A stretch of DNA of 64,000 nucleotides, taken from NCBI GenBank assembly GCA_965229685.1, contig OZ245920.1, positions 3,596,001 through 3,660,000 of the forward strand, read 5' to 3'. The notes under the pieces are model-generated. The model saw only the letters and a list, made by a program, of their open reading frames with translations, ran no database searches and was not told the origin of the DNA. This document shows positions 1 through 8,369 of the stretch, piece by piece. The DNA comes from Pacificispira sp033344895. Lineage in GTDB: Bacteria; Pseudomonadota; Alphaproteobacteria; UBA8366; Aestuariispiraceae. A program made the translations under genes and the position numbers. How positions within the stretch are numbered: the stretch's first letter is position 1; each line of letters begins with the position of its first letter.

Positions 1-1148
1 AGGACAGCGTCACCCTGCGGAATGTCCGCGCATTGCTGCCGGAGGGGTTTCAGGACGGCGTGACCATTGCCATCCATGATGGTCGCATCACCGAAATCGG
101 GGACGGCGCCGGCCCCGCCGCCGCGGTGGATATCGATGGAAGCGGCCTGACGGTCATGCCGGGTCTGATCGATCTGCATGGCGATGCCTTCGAGCGTGAA
201 ATGGCGCCACGCCCTGGCTGCGGGTTTCCTCTGGATCTGGCCATCGAATCCAATGACGCCAATCTGATATCCGCCGGCATCACCACCTTCTATTATTCCA
301 TCACGGACGGGTTCGAGCCCAGCGTTCGGAACCGTGCGACCGTGCGGGGCCTGCTGGACGCAATCGAAGCGCGGCGTGACCGACTGGTCGCCGACAGCCG
401 CATCCATATTCGTCATGAATGCGTCGCGACCGACGATCATGACGAATTGCTGAGCTGGATCACCGACCGGCGCATCGACCTTCTGTCCCTGAACGACCAC
501 CTGCCGATGCCGGGCGATACGGGCAAGCTGGACCGATACCGGGCCGGTGCGCAACGGCGTTTCACCATGTCCCCGGATGACCTGGAACGCTTCATTGCCG
601 ACCGGCAATCCCGGCGCGATCTGGGCTACGCGCAGACGGTCGAACTCGCCGCAGCCGCCCATGCGGCCGGTGTGGCGCTGGCATCCCACGACGAACGGAC
701 CGCGGAGGATGCGGCCCGCGCCGAGGAGTTGGGTGTCCGGATCTGCGAATTTCCGTTGACCGCCGAGTGCGCCGAAAAGGGACTGGCACGCGGGGCGGCG
801 GTGGTCATGGGTGCGCCAAACCTGGTTCGCGGCGGCAGTCACGTCGGCGGCACCAGCGTTCGGGATGAAATCGCCGAGGGCCGGGTCAGCATCCTAGTCA
901 GCGACTACTTCTACCCAAGCCTTCTGCGCGCCCCCTTCCTGATCGCGGAACTGGGCCTGCTGCCGTTGGAGAAGGCATGGGAGCTGGTCTCCGGCAATCC
1001 CGCCGAAGCCGTCGGTCTGGGCGCCCGGAAGGGCCGCATAGCAGTAGGCGCGGACGCCGACCTGATCGGTTTTCGCGGGGCAAGCGGTCTGGCAGGCGAT
1101 ATCGCCCTGGTTTCAGCACGGAACCGGCTGCGCCGAACCGCCGCCTAG
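1..1148 (+). CDS. phnM: Alpha-D-ribose 1-methylphosphonate 5-triphosphate diphosphatase, 5' end outside window
   Basis: This is the C-terminal part, about 380 residues, of PhnM. That amidohydrolase-fold enzyme removes diphosphate from ribose-1-methylphosphonate 5-triphosphate in the carbon-phosphorus lyase pathway. The reading frame is open to the window edge (frame 3), and the visible residues before the TTG at 33 (DSVTLRNVRA) look like the usual PhnM N-terminus, so the gene starts just upstream. The metal-site motif DLHGDAFEREMAPRPG lies near 173-220, followed by SHDERT near 688 and SDYFYPSLL near 900, all typical of PhnM. The other phn genes would be expected to the left, outside the window. 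The next gene is on the opposite strand, so this is the last gene of its transcription unit. Confidence 0.9.
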   Translation, partial: DSVTLRNVRALLPEGFQDGVTIAIHDGRITEIGDGAGPAAAVDIDGSGLTVMPGLIDLHGDAFEREMAPRPGCGFPLDLAIESNDANLISAGITTFYYSITDGFEPSVRNRATVRGLLDAIEARRDRLVADSRIHIRHECVATDDHDELLSWITDRRIDLLSLNDHLPMPGDTGKLDRYRAGAQRRFTMSPDDLERFIADRQSRRDLGYAQTVELAAAAHAAGVALASHDERTAEDAARAEELGVRICEFPLTAECAEKGLARGAAVVMGAPNLVRGGSHVGGTSVRDEIAEGRVSILVSDYFYPSLLRAPFLIAELGLLPLEKAWELVSGNPAEAVGLGARKGRIAVGADADLIGFRGASGLAGDIALVSARNRLRRTAA

Positions 1149-1150
1149 CG

Positions 1151-1648
1151 TCAGATCATATCTTCGATGTCGATGTCGGGATCGACGGGCACGCCGTATT
1201 CCTGTTTCGACGCACGAATACCGATGGCCGAACGCACATTCGCGACATTCGGCGCGGCGGTCAGCTGGCTGGTCAGGAAACGATTGTAGCTGTCCAGATC
1301 CCGAGCGACGATCTTCAGCAGGAAATCGGTATCCCCCTGAAGCATGTGTGCTTCACGTACCAGCGGCCAGCCCCGGGCCATCTCCTCGAACTGTCGAAGA
1401 TCCGACTCGGCCTGACTGACCAGACCGACAAAGGCGAAGACCGTCACATCGAAACCCAGCATCTCTCCATCCAGATCGGCATGATAACCGCGGATGAAGC
1501 CGGCCTCCTCCAATGCCCGCACACGGCGCAGGCAAGGCGGTGCCGAGATACCGGCGCGCTTCGCCAGTTCCACATTCGTGATCCGGCCGTCATCCTGCAG
1601 GTCGCGCAGAATCTTCTTATCGATTTTATCCAGTTTCGCGTGGCGCAT
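1151..1648 (-). CDS. Lrp/AsnC family transcriptional regulator
   Basis: A 165-residue Lrp/AsnC regulator. An N-terminal winged helix-turn-helix (KLDKIDKKILRDLQDDGRI, then ELAKRAGISAPPCLRRVRAL) is followed by the RAM ligand-binding domain, with the turn HMLQGDTDFLLKIVARD. Such proteins bind DNA as dimers or octamers and sense amino acids. The ATG at 1648 is preferred over an upstream start because it gives the standard family N-terminus and has AAAGGA about ten bases before it. The gene converges on phnM with a 2-base gap and faces away from the ELM1-like gene. A promoter with a palindromic AT-rich core lies upstream and could be its own binding site. The regulated target cannot be named from sequence. 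Confidence 0.92.
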   Translation of the reverse strand: MRHAKLDKIDKKILRDLQDDGRITNVELAKRAGISAPPCLRRVRALEEAGFIRGYHADLDGEMLGFDVTVFAFVGLVSQAESDLRQFEEMARGWPLVREAHMLQGDTDFLLKIVARDLDSYNRFLTSQLTAAPNVANVRSAIGIRASKQEYGVPVDPDIDIEDMI

Positions 1649-1720
1649 GACGCAATGAGTCCTTTCGACCGGCGGTAATGCCAATTGGGCTGGAATTACC
1701 CTGACGAGACGTTACACGCA

Positions 1721-1731
1721 ATAATATTATA
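1721..1731 (-). promoter_or_regulatory. Probable -10 region with AT-rich palindrome upstream of the AsnC gene
   Basis: The + strand reads ATAATATTAT at 1721-1730, a perfect 10-base palindrome in otherwise GC-rich DNA. On the minus strand, 1731-1726 reads TATAAT, a consensus -10 box about 78 bases before the regulator's start codon. No clear -35 box was found. Lrp/AsnC proteins often bind AT-rich palindromes at their own promoters, so autoregulation is a plausible inference. Confidence 0.4.
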
Positions 1732-1790
1732 TCCACAGCGTACATTTTCAGCCGCTTGCCAGCCCCTGAGGGCACGGGCATAACCGGGGA

Positions 1791-2801
1791 ATGCACCGAT
1801 CCGGACACCCCTCCAACCCTGCGGACAGGCCGACCTGCTGGATTCTGACGGATGGCAGGCCCGGCAACGTGAACCCTGCCCTGGGATTGGCCGAAGCCGC
1901 CGGATTGCAGATCGAGGAAAAGCCGGTTGTTCTGGCCAGGCCGTGGGTCTGGTTGCCGCCCGGGCTCTGGCCGCCCGGCGTGATGGGAACCGGCAGCCCG
2001 GCTTCTGCCTCCCTGACACCCCCGTGGCCGGACGTCACGATTTCCTGCGGTCGGCGCGCAATCGGTCCCGCGCTCGAAATCCGGCGGCGCAGCGCAGGGC
2101 GAACCCGAACCGTTCATATCCAGCACCCCCGCATGAACCCCGGACGTTTCGACCTGTTGATCGTCCCGGAGCATGACCGACTGACCGGACCGAATGTCGA
2201 GGTTGTCTGCGGCTCGGTCCACCGTGTCACCCGCGAGATGCTGGACCGGGCGGCCCAGGAATGGAAGGGCCGCCTGGCGCACCTGCCGACGCCGCGCATC
2301 GCGGTCAGCATTGGCGGCAGCAATGCCGCCTATCGTTTCGACGCGGCGGTCGGCCATCGGGTCGGCAGCGATCTGGCACGGCTGATCCGGGAGACCGGGG
2401 CGGGCCTGATGCTGACCTTTTCCCGCCGGACCGACCCTCAGGCTGCCGAAGCGATCAGAGGCGCACTCGATGGAAGCGGCGCGGAGATCTGGGACGGCCA
2501 GGGCGACAACCCCTATTTCGGCTATCTCGGCCTGGCCGACCGGGTTCTGGTCACCGGCGATTCGGTGAACATGGTCTCGGAGGCCGCGGCGACCGGCCGG
2601 CCGGTCCAGGTGATCCGATTGCCGGTATCCGGACGGGCGGAAAAGTTCGAACGGTTTCATGCGGCCATGGAGCGTCACGGCGCCACCCGACCCTTCGAAG
2701 GAACCCTGCAGGATTGGGACTTTCAGGCGCTGGACGACACCGAACGCGCCGCCGCGAGACTGAATGCCCTTCTGTCGCGACGGGACAATTCCGAAACCTG
2801 A
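1791..2801 (+). CDS. Mitochondrial fission ELM1-like family protein
   Basis: A 336-residue protein of the bacterial ELM1-like family (mito_fiss_Elm1, formerly DUF1022). Features include the N-terminal CWILTDGRPGNVNPALGLAEA, the GRR/HIQHPRMNPGRFDLLIVPEHD segment and the C-terminal GDSVNMVSEAAATGRPVQV motif. That last motif resembles the nucleotide-sugar pocket of GT-B glycosyltransferases. The bacterial function is unknown; the fold suggests a glycosyltransferase, possibly for envelope glycans. The ATG at 1791 is taken because the conserved N-terminus follows soon after, although no well-spaced ribosome binding site is visible. The gene stands alone, divergent from the AsnC gene and 82 bases before a LysR gene. 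Confidence 0.82.
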   Translation: MHRSGHPSNPADRPTCWILTDGRPGNVNPALGLAEAAGLQIEEKPVVLARPWVWLPPGLWPPGVMGTGSPASASLTPPWPDVTISCGRRAIGPALEIRRRSAGRTRTVHIQHPRMNPGRFDLLIVPEHDRLTGPNVEVVCGSVHRVTREMLDRAAQEWKGRLAHLPTPRIAVSIGGSNAAYRFDAAVGHRVGSDLARLIRETGAGLMLTFSRRTDPQAAEAIRGALDGSGAEIWDGQGDNPYFGYLGLADRVLVTGDSVNMVSEAAATGRPVQVIRLPVSGRAEKFERFHAAMERHGATRPFEGTLQDWDFQALDDTERAAARLNALLSRRDNSET

Positions 2802-2883
2802 CCCGTTTTTCGTCGATTTTCGGCGGCGACTCTCCTACATATGCCTTTCGGGAGGAGTGACCGTCGCGTTGTAAGGTGACCCC

Positions 2884-3780
2884 ATGCCAATGGATTGGGA
2901 CAGACTGCGGATTTTCCACGCCGTGGCCGAGGTGGGCAGCTTCACCCATGCCGGTGAGAAGCTGAACCTCAGCCAGTCGGCGATTTCGCGCCAGATTTCC
3001 GCGCTGGAAGAAAGCGTGCGCGTTCCGCTGTTCCATCGTCATGCGCGTGGCCTTCTGCTGACCGAACAGGGCGAAATGCTCTACCGAACGGTCAAGGATG
3101 TCTTTCACAAGCTGAGCATGGCCGAGGCGCGGCTGGCCGAAACCAAGGACAGGCCGTCCGGACCGCTGAAGGTCACCACGACCATGGCCTTCGGGTCCAC
3201 CTGGCTGACGCCGCAGATCAAGGAGTTCATCGACCTTTTCCCGGAGGTCGAGGTCACCCTGCTGCTATCCGATGAGGAGTTGGACCTGGGCATGCGCCAG
3301 GCCGACGTTGCCATCCGCATGTCGCCGCCGCGCCAGCCGGACCTGATCCAGCGGCCGCTGATGAGCGTCAAACATCTGATCTATGGCAGCCCGGAATACT
3401 TCGAACGGCGGGGCCGTCCCAATGCCGCACCCGACCTGGACCATCACGATCTGATCGTCTTCGGTGAGGAAGCGCCGCAGCCGTCCAAATCCGTGAACTG
3501 GCTTCTGGATGTCGGCGCACGACCGGAAACCCCGCGCCGGCCGATTCTACGCGTCAACAATGTCTACGGCATTTATCGCGCAGTGCGTTCGGGCCTCGGC
3601 CTTGCCGCCCTGCCTGAGTTCATGCAACCGGAACAGTTGAAGCTGGAGCCGGTTCTGCCCGAGCTGGAAGGCCCGGTTACACAGGCCTATTTCGTCTATC
3701 CCGAAGAATTGCGCCATTCGAAACGGATCACCGTCTTCCGCGACTTCCTGCTGCGCAAGGTCGCCGAACACAATTTCTAG
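2884..3780 (+). CDS. LysR family transcriptional regulator
   Basis: A 298-residue LysR-type regulator with the N-terminal winged helix MDWDRLRIFHAVAEVGSFT and the recognition helix LSQSAISRQISALEE, followed by a periplasmic-binding-protein-like effector domain (about residues 90-295). AAGGTG lies six bases before the ATG. A second in-frame ATG two codons on is an equally possible start. It has no divergent partner: the upstream gene runs in the same direction and the downstream gene converges. Its targets therefore cannot be guessed from context. Alphaproteobacterial relatives with this opening are often found near housekeeping genes, but the inducer is unknown. Confidence 0.92.
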   Translation: MPMDWDRLRIFHAVAEVGSFTHAGEKLNLSQSAISRQISALEESVRVPLFHRHARGLLLTEQGEMLYRTVKDVFHKLSMAEARLAETKDRPSGPLKVTTTMAFGSTWLTPQIKEFIDLFPEVEVTLLLSDEELDLGMRQADVAIRMSPPRQPDLIQRPLMSVKHLIYGSPEYFERRGRPNAAPDLDHHDLIVFGEEAPQPSKSVNWLLDVGARPETPRRPILRVNNVYGIYRAVRSGLGLAALPEFMQPEQLKLEPVLPELEGPVTQAYFVYPEELRHSKRITVFRDFLLRKVAEHNF

Positions 3781-3795
3781 CGCACCGCCGGATCG

Positions 3796-4386
3796 CTATT
3801 CCGCCGCCTGGGGCTTTGTGGATCCCAGTTCCTGGTGGCCGAATTTCGATTGCGCCATGACCCGCCGCACCATGGGTTCGAAGAACTCCAGCGGCAGCGT
3901 GTCATAGTCCGGGTCGAAAGCGTTCTGATCGTAGTTCTGGCAGAAATAGACACAGTCTTCGTAATAGGGATGGTCTTTGTACCGGTCCCGCGCATTCCGG
4001 TCCCCGCCCAGGAAATGGTCATAGTAATAGCCCTGGAACAGACCGTGATGCTTCACGATCCAATGGGTCTTGTCCGACACGAAGGGCTTCAGCATCGCCG
4101 CCGCCATTTCCGAATGATTGTAGGGGCTGAGGATGTCGCCGATATCATGCAGCAACGCCGCGACCACCAGTTCCTCGTCCGCGCCGTCGCGATGGGCAAG
4201 CGTCGCGGATTGAAGGGAATGGACATAACGCGTAACCCGGTAACCGCCCCAGTCGACATCCAGACTGCGCAATTGCGTCAGGATTCGGTCGACCAGATCG
4301 GCATTGAACGCGTCTTCCAGACGGCACAGCAGCTCCCAATCTTCCTTGGTGCCGTCTTCCATCCTGGTCCAGCCGACATATTCCAT
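3796..4386 (-). CDS. HD-domain protein of the PhnZ/TmpB-like (COG4341) type
   Basis: A 196-residue HD-domain protein. Candidate metal ligands are H56 (in YVHSLQSAT), H80-D81 (in ALLHDIGD), H91, H103/H104 (VKHHGLFQGYYYDH) and D143 (NYDQNAFDPD). This spacing and the GLFQGYYY and FCQNYDQNAFDP signatures match the predicted HD phosphohydrolases that include the mixed-valence diiron oxygenases PhnZ and TmpB, which cleave carbon-phosphorus bonds. Hydrolase versus oxygenase activity cannot be decided here. The ATG at 4386 follows AAGGAGG at a good distance. A PhnM gene lies 2.6 kb away, but three genes separate them, so a functional link is only suggestive. Confidence 0.8.
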   Translation of the reverse strand: MEYVGWTRMEDGTKEDWELLCRLEDAFNADLVDRILTQLRSLDVDWGGYRVTRYVHSLQSATLAHRDGADEELVVAALLHDIGDILSPYNHSEMAAAMLKPFVSDKTHWIVKHHGLFQGYYYDHFLGGDRNARDRYKDHPYYEDCVYFCQNYDQNAFDPDYDTLPLEFFEPMVRRVMAQSKFGHQELGSTKPQAAE

Positions 4387-4447
4387 CGCAAGCCTCCTTC
4401 GGTTTCCCCGATCTGACAGCGGGAACCCCACCGACGTCAAGTGGCGG

Positions 4448-4921
4448 CTATCGGATGGGAACCAGCGGCGGCAACCGGCGTTCAAAGGGGGACGACTGCA
4501 CGACCGATGTGTTGGTCGTCGCATGCACGATCAATCGATCGATCAGTACCTCCAGGTCCTGCACGGTCCGCACATGGGCCTTGGCGACAAAGCAATCATC
4601 CCCGGTAACCCGGTCGCTTTCGACGAATTCCGGGGTCTCAGCCAGGATCTCAGCCACCTTCTGCAGTTTGCCGGGCAACGGACGGATGCGCAGCCAGGCC
4701 GTGATTGCAAGGCCGATGGCCGCTGGATCTAGATCGATCGTATACCCCCGAATGACACCGGCCTCTTCCAGGCGCCGGATACGTTCCGCGACACTGGGCG
4801 CGGACAGCCCCACCAGACGCGCCAGCTCCGCAGTGCTGATGCGGGCATTCTCGGACAGGGCCGTAACAATCCGCATATCCGTTTCGTCCAGAGACGCGTT
4901 TTTCAATCGAAGTTTAAACAT
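4448..4921 (-). CDS. Lrp/AsnC family transcriptional regulator, divergent from an EamA exporter
   Basis: A 157-residue Lrp/AsnC regulator. The DNA-binding part contains SLDETDMRIVTALSENARI and ELARLVGLSAPSVAERIRRL. The RAM domain ends in a short polar tail. The ATG at 4921 has AAGGA eight bases upstream; an ATG 12 codons further up is less likely. It is transcribed away from an EamA-family exporter gene across about 110 AT-rich bases. Lrp-type regulator next to an amino-acid exporter is a common arrangement, so the regulator probably controls the exporter in response to an amino acid. That is inference from layout. Confidence 0.9.
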   Translation of the reverse strand: MFKLRLKNASLDETDMRIVTALSENARISTAELARLVGLSAPSVAERIRRLEEAGVIRGYTIDLDPAAIGLAITAWLRIRPLPGKLQKVAEILAETPEFVESDRVTGDDCFVAKAHVRTVQDLEVLIDRLIVHATTNTSVVQSSPFERRLPPLVPIR

Positions 4922-5016
4922 AAAAATTTCCTTTTGTTCGAATTTATATTTCCACATCTTCCTTCAAATATCCATTCAAACCTCCCCATTCACCATGCAT
5001 TTTGTGCCTTCCCAGG
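4922..5016. promoter_or_regulatory. AT-rich divergent promoter region between AsnC regulator and EamA exporter
   Basis: This short intergenic stretch is far richer in A and T than its surroundings (runs such as TTCGAATTTATATTTCC and CTTCAAATATCCATTC). It separates two divergently transcribed genes. It is the natural place for both promoters and for Lrp/AsnC binding. No single operator was identified with confidence. Confidence 0.45.
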
Positions 5017-5031
5017 AAAGAGGAGGCCGGC

Positions 5032-5901
5032 ATGGCGGAAATGCAATCGGGTTATGGTCGGGTCGCGACGCGGGTACCGCCCCAGGCATGGTTCGGCGTC
5101 AGCGCGATCTTTCACTATCTGGGGCCGTCCTTCGCGGTACTGCTCTTTCCGGCGGTCGGCGTACTGGGCGTCGCCTGGTTCCGTGTTGCTTCCGCTGCGG
5201 CGGCGTTCTGCCTGATCACCTCCCCCATCCGGACATTCCGGCAGGCCAATTGGACAGGCCGTCTGTTGCTTGTGGGGCTGGGGCTGTGTCTCGCGGTGAT
5301 GAACACGTCCTTCTATCTGGCGCTTGAAACGCTGCCGATGAGCCTGGTCGCAGCGATGGAGTTTGTCGGCACGATCGCGGTCGCGCTGATCGGACTGCGC
5401 AACGGGCGGAACCTGGCCGCGCTCGCGCTGACGGTCCTGGGTGTCGCGGTTCTGATCGACGTGAAATGGGTGTCCGACCCGATGGGCCTTTTCTGGGCGG
5501 CGCTGAACGCATTGTTGTTTGTCGGCTATATCGTGCTGGGGCATCGCGCGGCCGCCAACGGCGCGGATCAGGGGGTCGAGCGCCTGGGCGCGGCGATGCT
5601 GATCGCCTTTGTCGCCCTGATGCCGATCGGCATCGCCCAGGCCGTGGCCGTTCTGGACCAACCGATGCTGATTCTTGCCGGGGTCGGGGTCGGAATCTGT
5701 TCTTCGGTGATCCCCTATATCTGCGATCAGTTGGCCATGTCGCGGCTGCCGCGGGCCAGCTTTGCCCTGATGCTCGCCCTGCTGCCCGCGACGGCGACCC
5801 TCATCGCCGCCCTGGTCCTGGCTCAGATTCCCAGTTTCCGAGACTTGTTGGGTATCGCGCTGGTGATGGCCGGGGTGGCGATCCACAGGCCTCTGCGGTA
5901 G
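5032..5901 (+). CDS. EamA/DMT family transporter, RhtA-like exporter
   Basis: A 289-residue inner-membrane protein with about ten predicted transmembrane helices in two EamA repeats. The internal features LETLPMSLVAAMEFVGTIAV and the ending QLAMSRLPRASFALMLALLPATATLIAALVL resemble RhtA-type threonine/homoserine exporters of the drug/metabolite transporter superfamily. Export of an amino acid or small metabolite is therefore the likely role. The ATG at 5032 is chosen because GGAAAGAGGAGG ends five bases upstream. A TTG ten codons earlier would include this ribosome binding site in the coding region. The divergent AsnC-type gene is the probable regulator. Confidence 0.88.
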   Translation: MAEMQSGYGRVATRVPPQAWFGVSAIFHYLGPSFAVLLFPAVGVLGVAWFRVASAAAAFCLITSPIRTFRQANWTGRLLLVGLGLCLAVMNTSFYLALETLPMSLVAAMEFVGTIAVALIGLRNGRNLAALALTVLGVAVLIDVKWVSDPMGLFWAALNALLFVGYIVLGHRAAANGADQGVERLGAAMLIAFVALMPIGIAQAVAVLDQPMLILAGVGVGICSSVIPYICDQLAMSRLPRASFALMLALLPATATLIAALVLAQIPSFRDLLGIALVMAGVAIHRPLR

Positions 5902-5920
5902 GTCGAAGGCGGTGGCCTTC

Positions 5921-6805
5921 TTAGCGTCGGGCCTCGCGCCAGGCGACGAACAGGCCGCCGCCGATCACCAGGCCGCAGCCGAGCCAGACCGACAGCGCCG
6001 GAAACTCACCGAAGATCAGGTATCCCAGGATCGTGGCCGTAACCATCTCAAAGTAGGGCATCGGCGCCATCGCGGACGCCTCCAGCCGGTCGGCTGCCCA
6101 GACGATCAGACCGTGCCCCAGCGTCAGCACCGCCCCCATGATCGCGATATGCAGCCATTGTTCGGCAGTGAAGGCCTGGTATACCGGCCAGGCCAGTGGC
6201 GTCATGCCGATCGCGCCGACGATGCCCATCCAAAGCATGGTCACCATGGGCGGGTTCCGGCCGGCATTCTTGCGCGCGATCAGCAGGTATAGGACCAGAC
6301 AGATCGCCCCCCCGACGGCGTAGAGGGAACCGATTTCGAACCGCGCCGTGCCCGGCTTCACGATCAGCAGCATGCCGACAAATCCGACGGCAACCGCCCC
6401 CCAGCGCCACGGACCGACCCGCTCCCCCAGAACAAGGCCCGAGACAGCGGTAACGATCAACGGCGCGACGAAGAGTGTCGCCGTTACCGTCGGCATCGGC
6501 AGTTCACGCAATCCGAAGAAGACCAGCACCGTCGCCCCGGCAACCGAGAGGCCGAGGCCGATCTGGGTCAGGGGGGCTTTCGGAACCAGCGCTCTGCGGC
6601 CATAGAAGGCCAGCGCCAGGGGCAACATGTAGACGACCTGAGCCAGCCAGCGGCCCCAACCGATCTGCAGCGGATGGACACCGCCGATCCCCATCGCCTT
6701 CGCGATCGCGTCAGAGACGGGCAACAGCAGGAATCCCAGGCCGGCGGCCAGAAACCCCAATGTCACCCGCACTGACGGGGTGGCGATGTCCGGTCCGGCC
6801 GTCAC
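5921..6805 (-). CDS. EamA/DMT family transporter
   Basis: A 294-residue drug/metabolite transporter superfamily protein with about ten hydrophobic helices in two EamA halves (first about 15-145, second about 160-290). The hallmark helix pair GLRELPMPTVTATLFVAPLIVTA lies in the middle of the first half. The substrate is unknown. The GTG start at 6805 shares one base with the stop codon of lpdA (TAGTG), so the two are translationally coupled, with this gene second. It converges tail-to-tail with the other EamA gene. The two transporters differ clearly in sequence and are not a recent duplication. Confidence 0.87.
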   Translation of the reverse strand: MTAGPDIATPSVRVTLGFLAAGLGFLLLPVSDAIAKAMGIGGVHPLQIGWGRWLAQVVYMLPLALAFYGRRALVPKAPLTQIGLGLSVAGATVLVFFGLRELPMPTVTATLFVAPLIVTAVSGLVLGERVGPWRWGAVAVGFVGMLLIVKPGTARFEIGSLYAVGGAICLVLYLLIARKNAGRNPPMVTMLWMGIVGAIGMTPLAWPVYQAFTAEQWLHIAIMGAVLTLGHGLIVWAADRLEASAMAPMPYFEMVTATILGYLIFGEFPALSVWLGCGLVIGGGLFVAWREARR

Positions 6806-8208
6806 TACATGTGGATCGGTCGACCGTCGACGGCCAACGCCGCCTCCTTGACCGCCTCGGCAAAGGTCGGATGGGCATGGCAGGTCCGCGCCACATCCTC
6901 CGCAGAACCACCGAACTCCATGATCGTCACGATCTCGTGGATCAGGTCACCGGCATTCGGCCCGATGATATGCGCCCCCAGAACCTTGTCCGTCTCGGCA
7001 TCGGCCAGAATCTTGACGAACCCGTCCGTGGCATCGTTCGCCTTGCCGCGGGAATTGGCGGAGAAGGGGAACTTACCGGACCGGTATTTGCGGCCTTCCT
7101 CCTTCAACTGCTCTTCCGTCGCGCCGACATCGGCAACCTCGGGCCAGGTGTAGATCACGCCGGGGATTGCGTCGTAGTTGATATGCGGCTTCTGCCCCGC
7201 CAGCATTTCGGCGACGACGACGCCTTCATCTTCGGCCTTGTGGGCCAGCATGGCCCCCGGGATGCAGTCACCGATGGCGTAGATGCCATCGACATTGGTC
7301 TTGTAGTGGCTGTCGACCTGGATCACGCCGCGCTTGTCACGCTCAACGCCCAGTTCGTCCAGGCCGAGGCCTTCGGTATACGGGCGGCGACCGATGCACA
7401 GCAGGACCTTGTCGCAGGACAGCGTTTCGGCGTCGCCGCCAGCCGCCGGCTCCATGGTCAGATCGACACCGGACTTGGTCTTCTTTGCACCCGTGACCTT
7501 GGTCTTCAGTTTGAACTCCATGCCCTGCTTCTTGAGGATACGCATGAAGTTCTTGGACACTTCGCCATCCATGGTCGGGACAATGCGGTCCAGGAACTCG
7601 ACCACGGTGACCTTCGCCCCGAGACGGCCCCAGACGGAACCGAGTTCCAGCCCGATGACCCCGCCGCCGATCACGACCAGATGCTTCGGCACCTTGTCGA
7701 AATCCAGCGCGCCCGTCGACGTGACGATGGATTTCTCGTCCACCTCGATACCCGGCAGCGGCGTCGATTCCGACCCCGTCGCGATGATGATGTTCTTGGT
7801 CTCGACGGTCTTGCCCTTGTCCTCGCCTTCCGTCACGGAGACCTTGCCGGGCGCGTCGATATGGCCACGGCCCTTCAGGTAGTCGATCTTGTGCTTCTTG
7901 AACAGGAACTCGATGCCCTTGGTCAGGCCGTCGACGATTCCGGCCTTGCGCGTCATCATCGCGCCCAGATCCAGCTTTGGTTTCACCACAATGCCGTGGT
8001 TAGAGAAGGAATGCTGGGCCTCATGATACAGTTCGGAGGATTGCAGCAGCGCCTTGGACGGGATGCAGCCGACATTCAGGCAGGTGCCGCCCAGCGCGCC
8101 GCGCATTTCCACACAGGCCGTCTTCATGCCCAGTTGCGCGGCCCGGATTGCGGCCACATAACCGCCCGGACCGCCGCCGATTACTACGACGTCATAGGTA
8201 TCGCTCAT
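6805..8208 (-). CDS. lpdA: Dihydrolipoyl dehydrogenase (E3)
   Basis: A 467-residue flavoprotein disulfide reductase, the E3 component that reoxidises dihydrolipoamide in 2-oxoacid dehydrogenase complexes. An N-terminal FAD motif GGGPGGYVAA (residues 11-20) is followed by the redox-active pair in GGTCLNVGCIPSK (C43, C48), the NAD-binding VVIGGGVIGLELGSVW and the FAD-contacting YAIGDC. The C-terminal active-site histidine lies in CHAHPTFAE. Length and all motifs are normal. The E1 and E2 genes are not in the window, so this copy is unlinked from its complex. An EamA transporter gene overlaps its stop codon by one base. Confidence 0.97.
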   Translation of the reverse strand: MSDTYDVVVIGGGPGGYVAAIRAAQLGMKTACVEMRGALGGTCLNVGCIPSKALLQSSELYHEAQHSFSNHGIVVKPKLDLGAMMTRKAGIVDGLTKGIEFLFKKHKIDYLKGRGHIDAPGKVSVTEGEDKGKTVETKNIIIATGSESTPLPGIEVDEKSIVTSTGALDFDKVPKHLVVIGGGVIGLELGSVWGRLGAKVTVVEFLDRIVPTMDGEVSKNFMRILKKQGMEFKLKTKVTGAKKTKSGVDLTMEPAAGGDAETLSCDKVLLCIGRRPYTEGLGLDELGVERDKRGVIQVDSHYKTNVDGIYAIGDCIPGAMLAHKAEDEGVVVAEMLAGQKPHINYDAIPGVIYTWPEVADVGATEEQLKEEGRKYRSGKFPFSANSRGKANDATDGFVKILADAETDKVLGAHIIGPNAGDLIHEIVTIMEFGGSAEDVARTCHAHPTFAEAVKEAALAVDGRPIHM

Positions 8209-8369
8209 TGTCGAGAACCCCCGATTTGGATGGCTGTTCCTTGGTTAGCCGGACATTGCCCCAAAGCGGTCGGAGGGGCAACCCGCCGGGGCCGGAGGAA
8301 TGTGCGTCCTTTGACACGACGACCCACCGCCACCACATTAGACCAGTCGCTTGAGCGAAGGAGTTTCCG

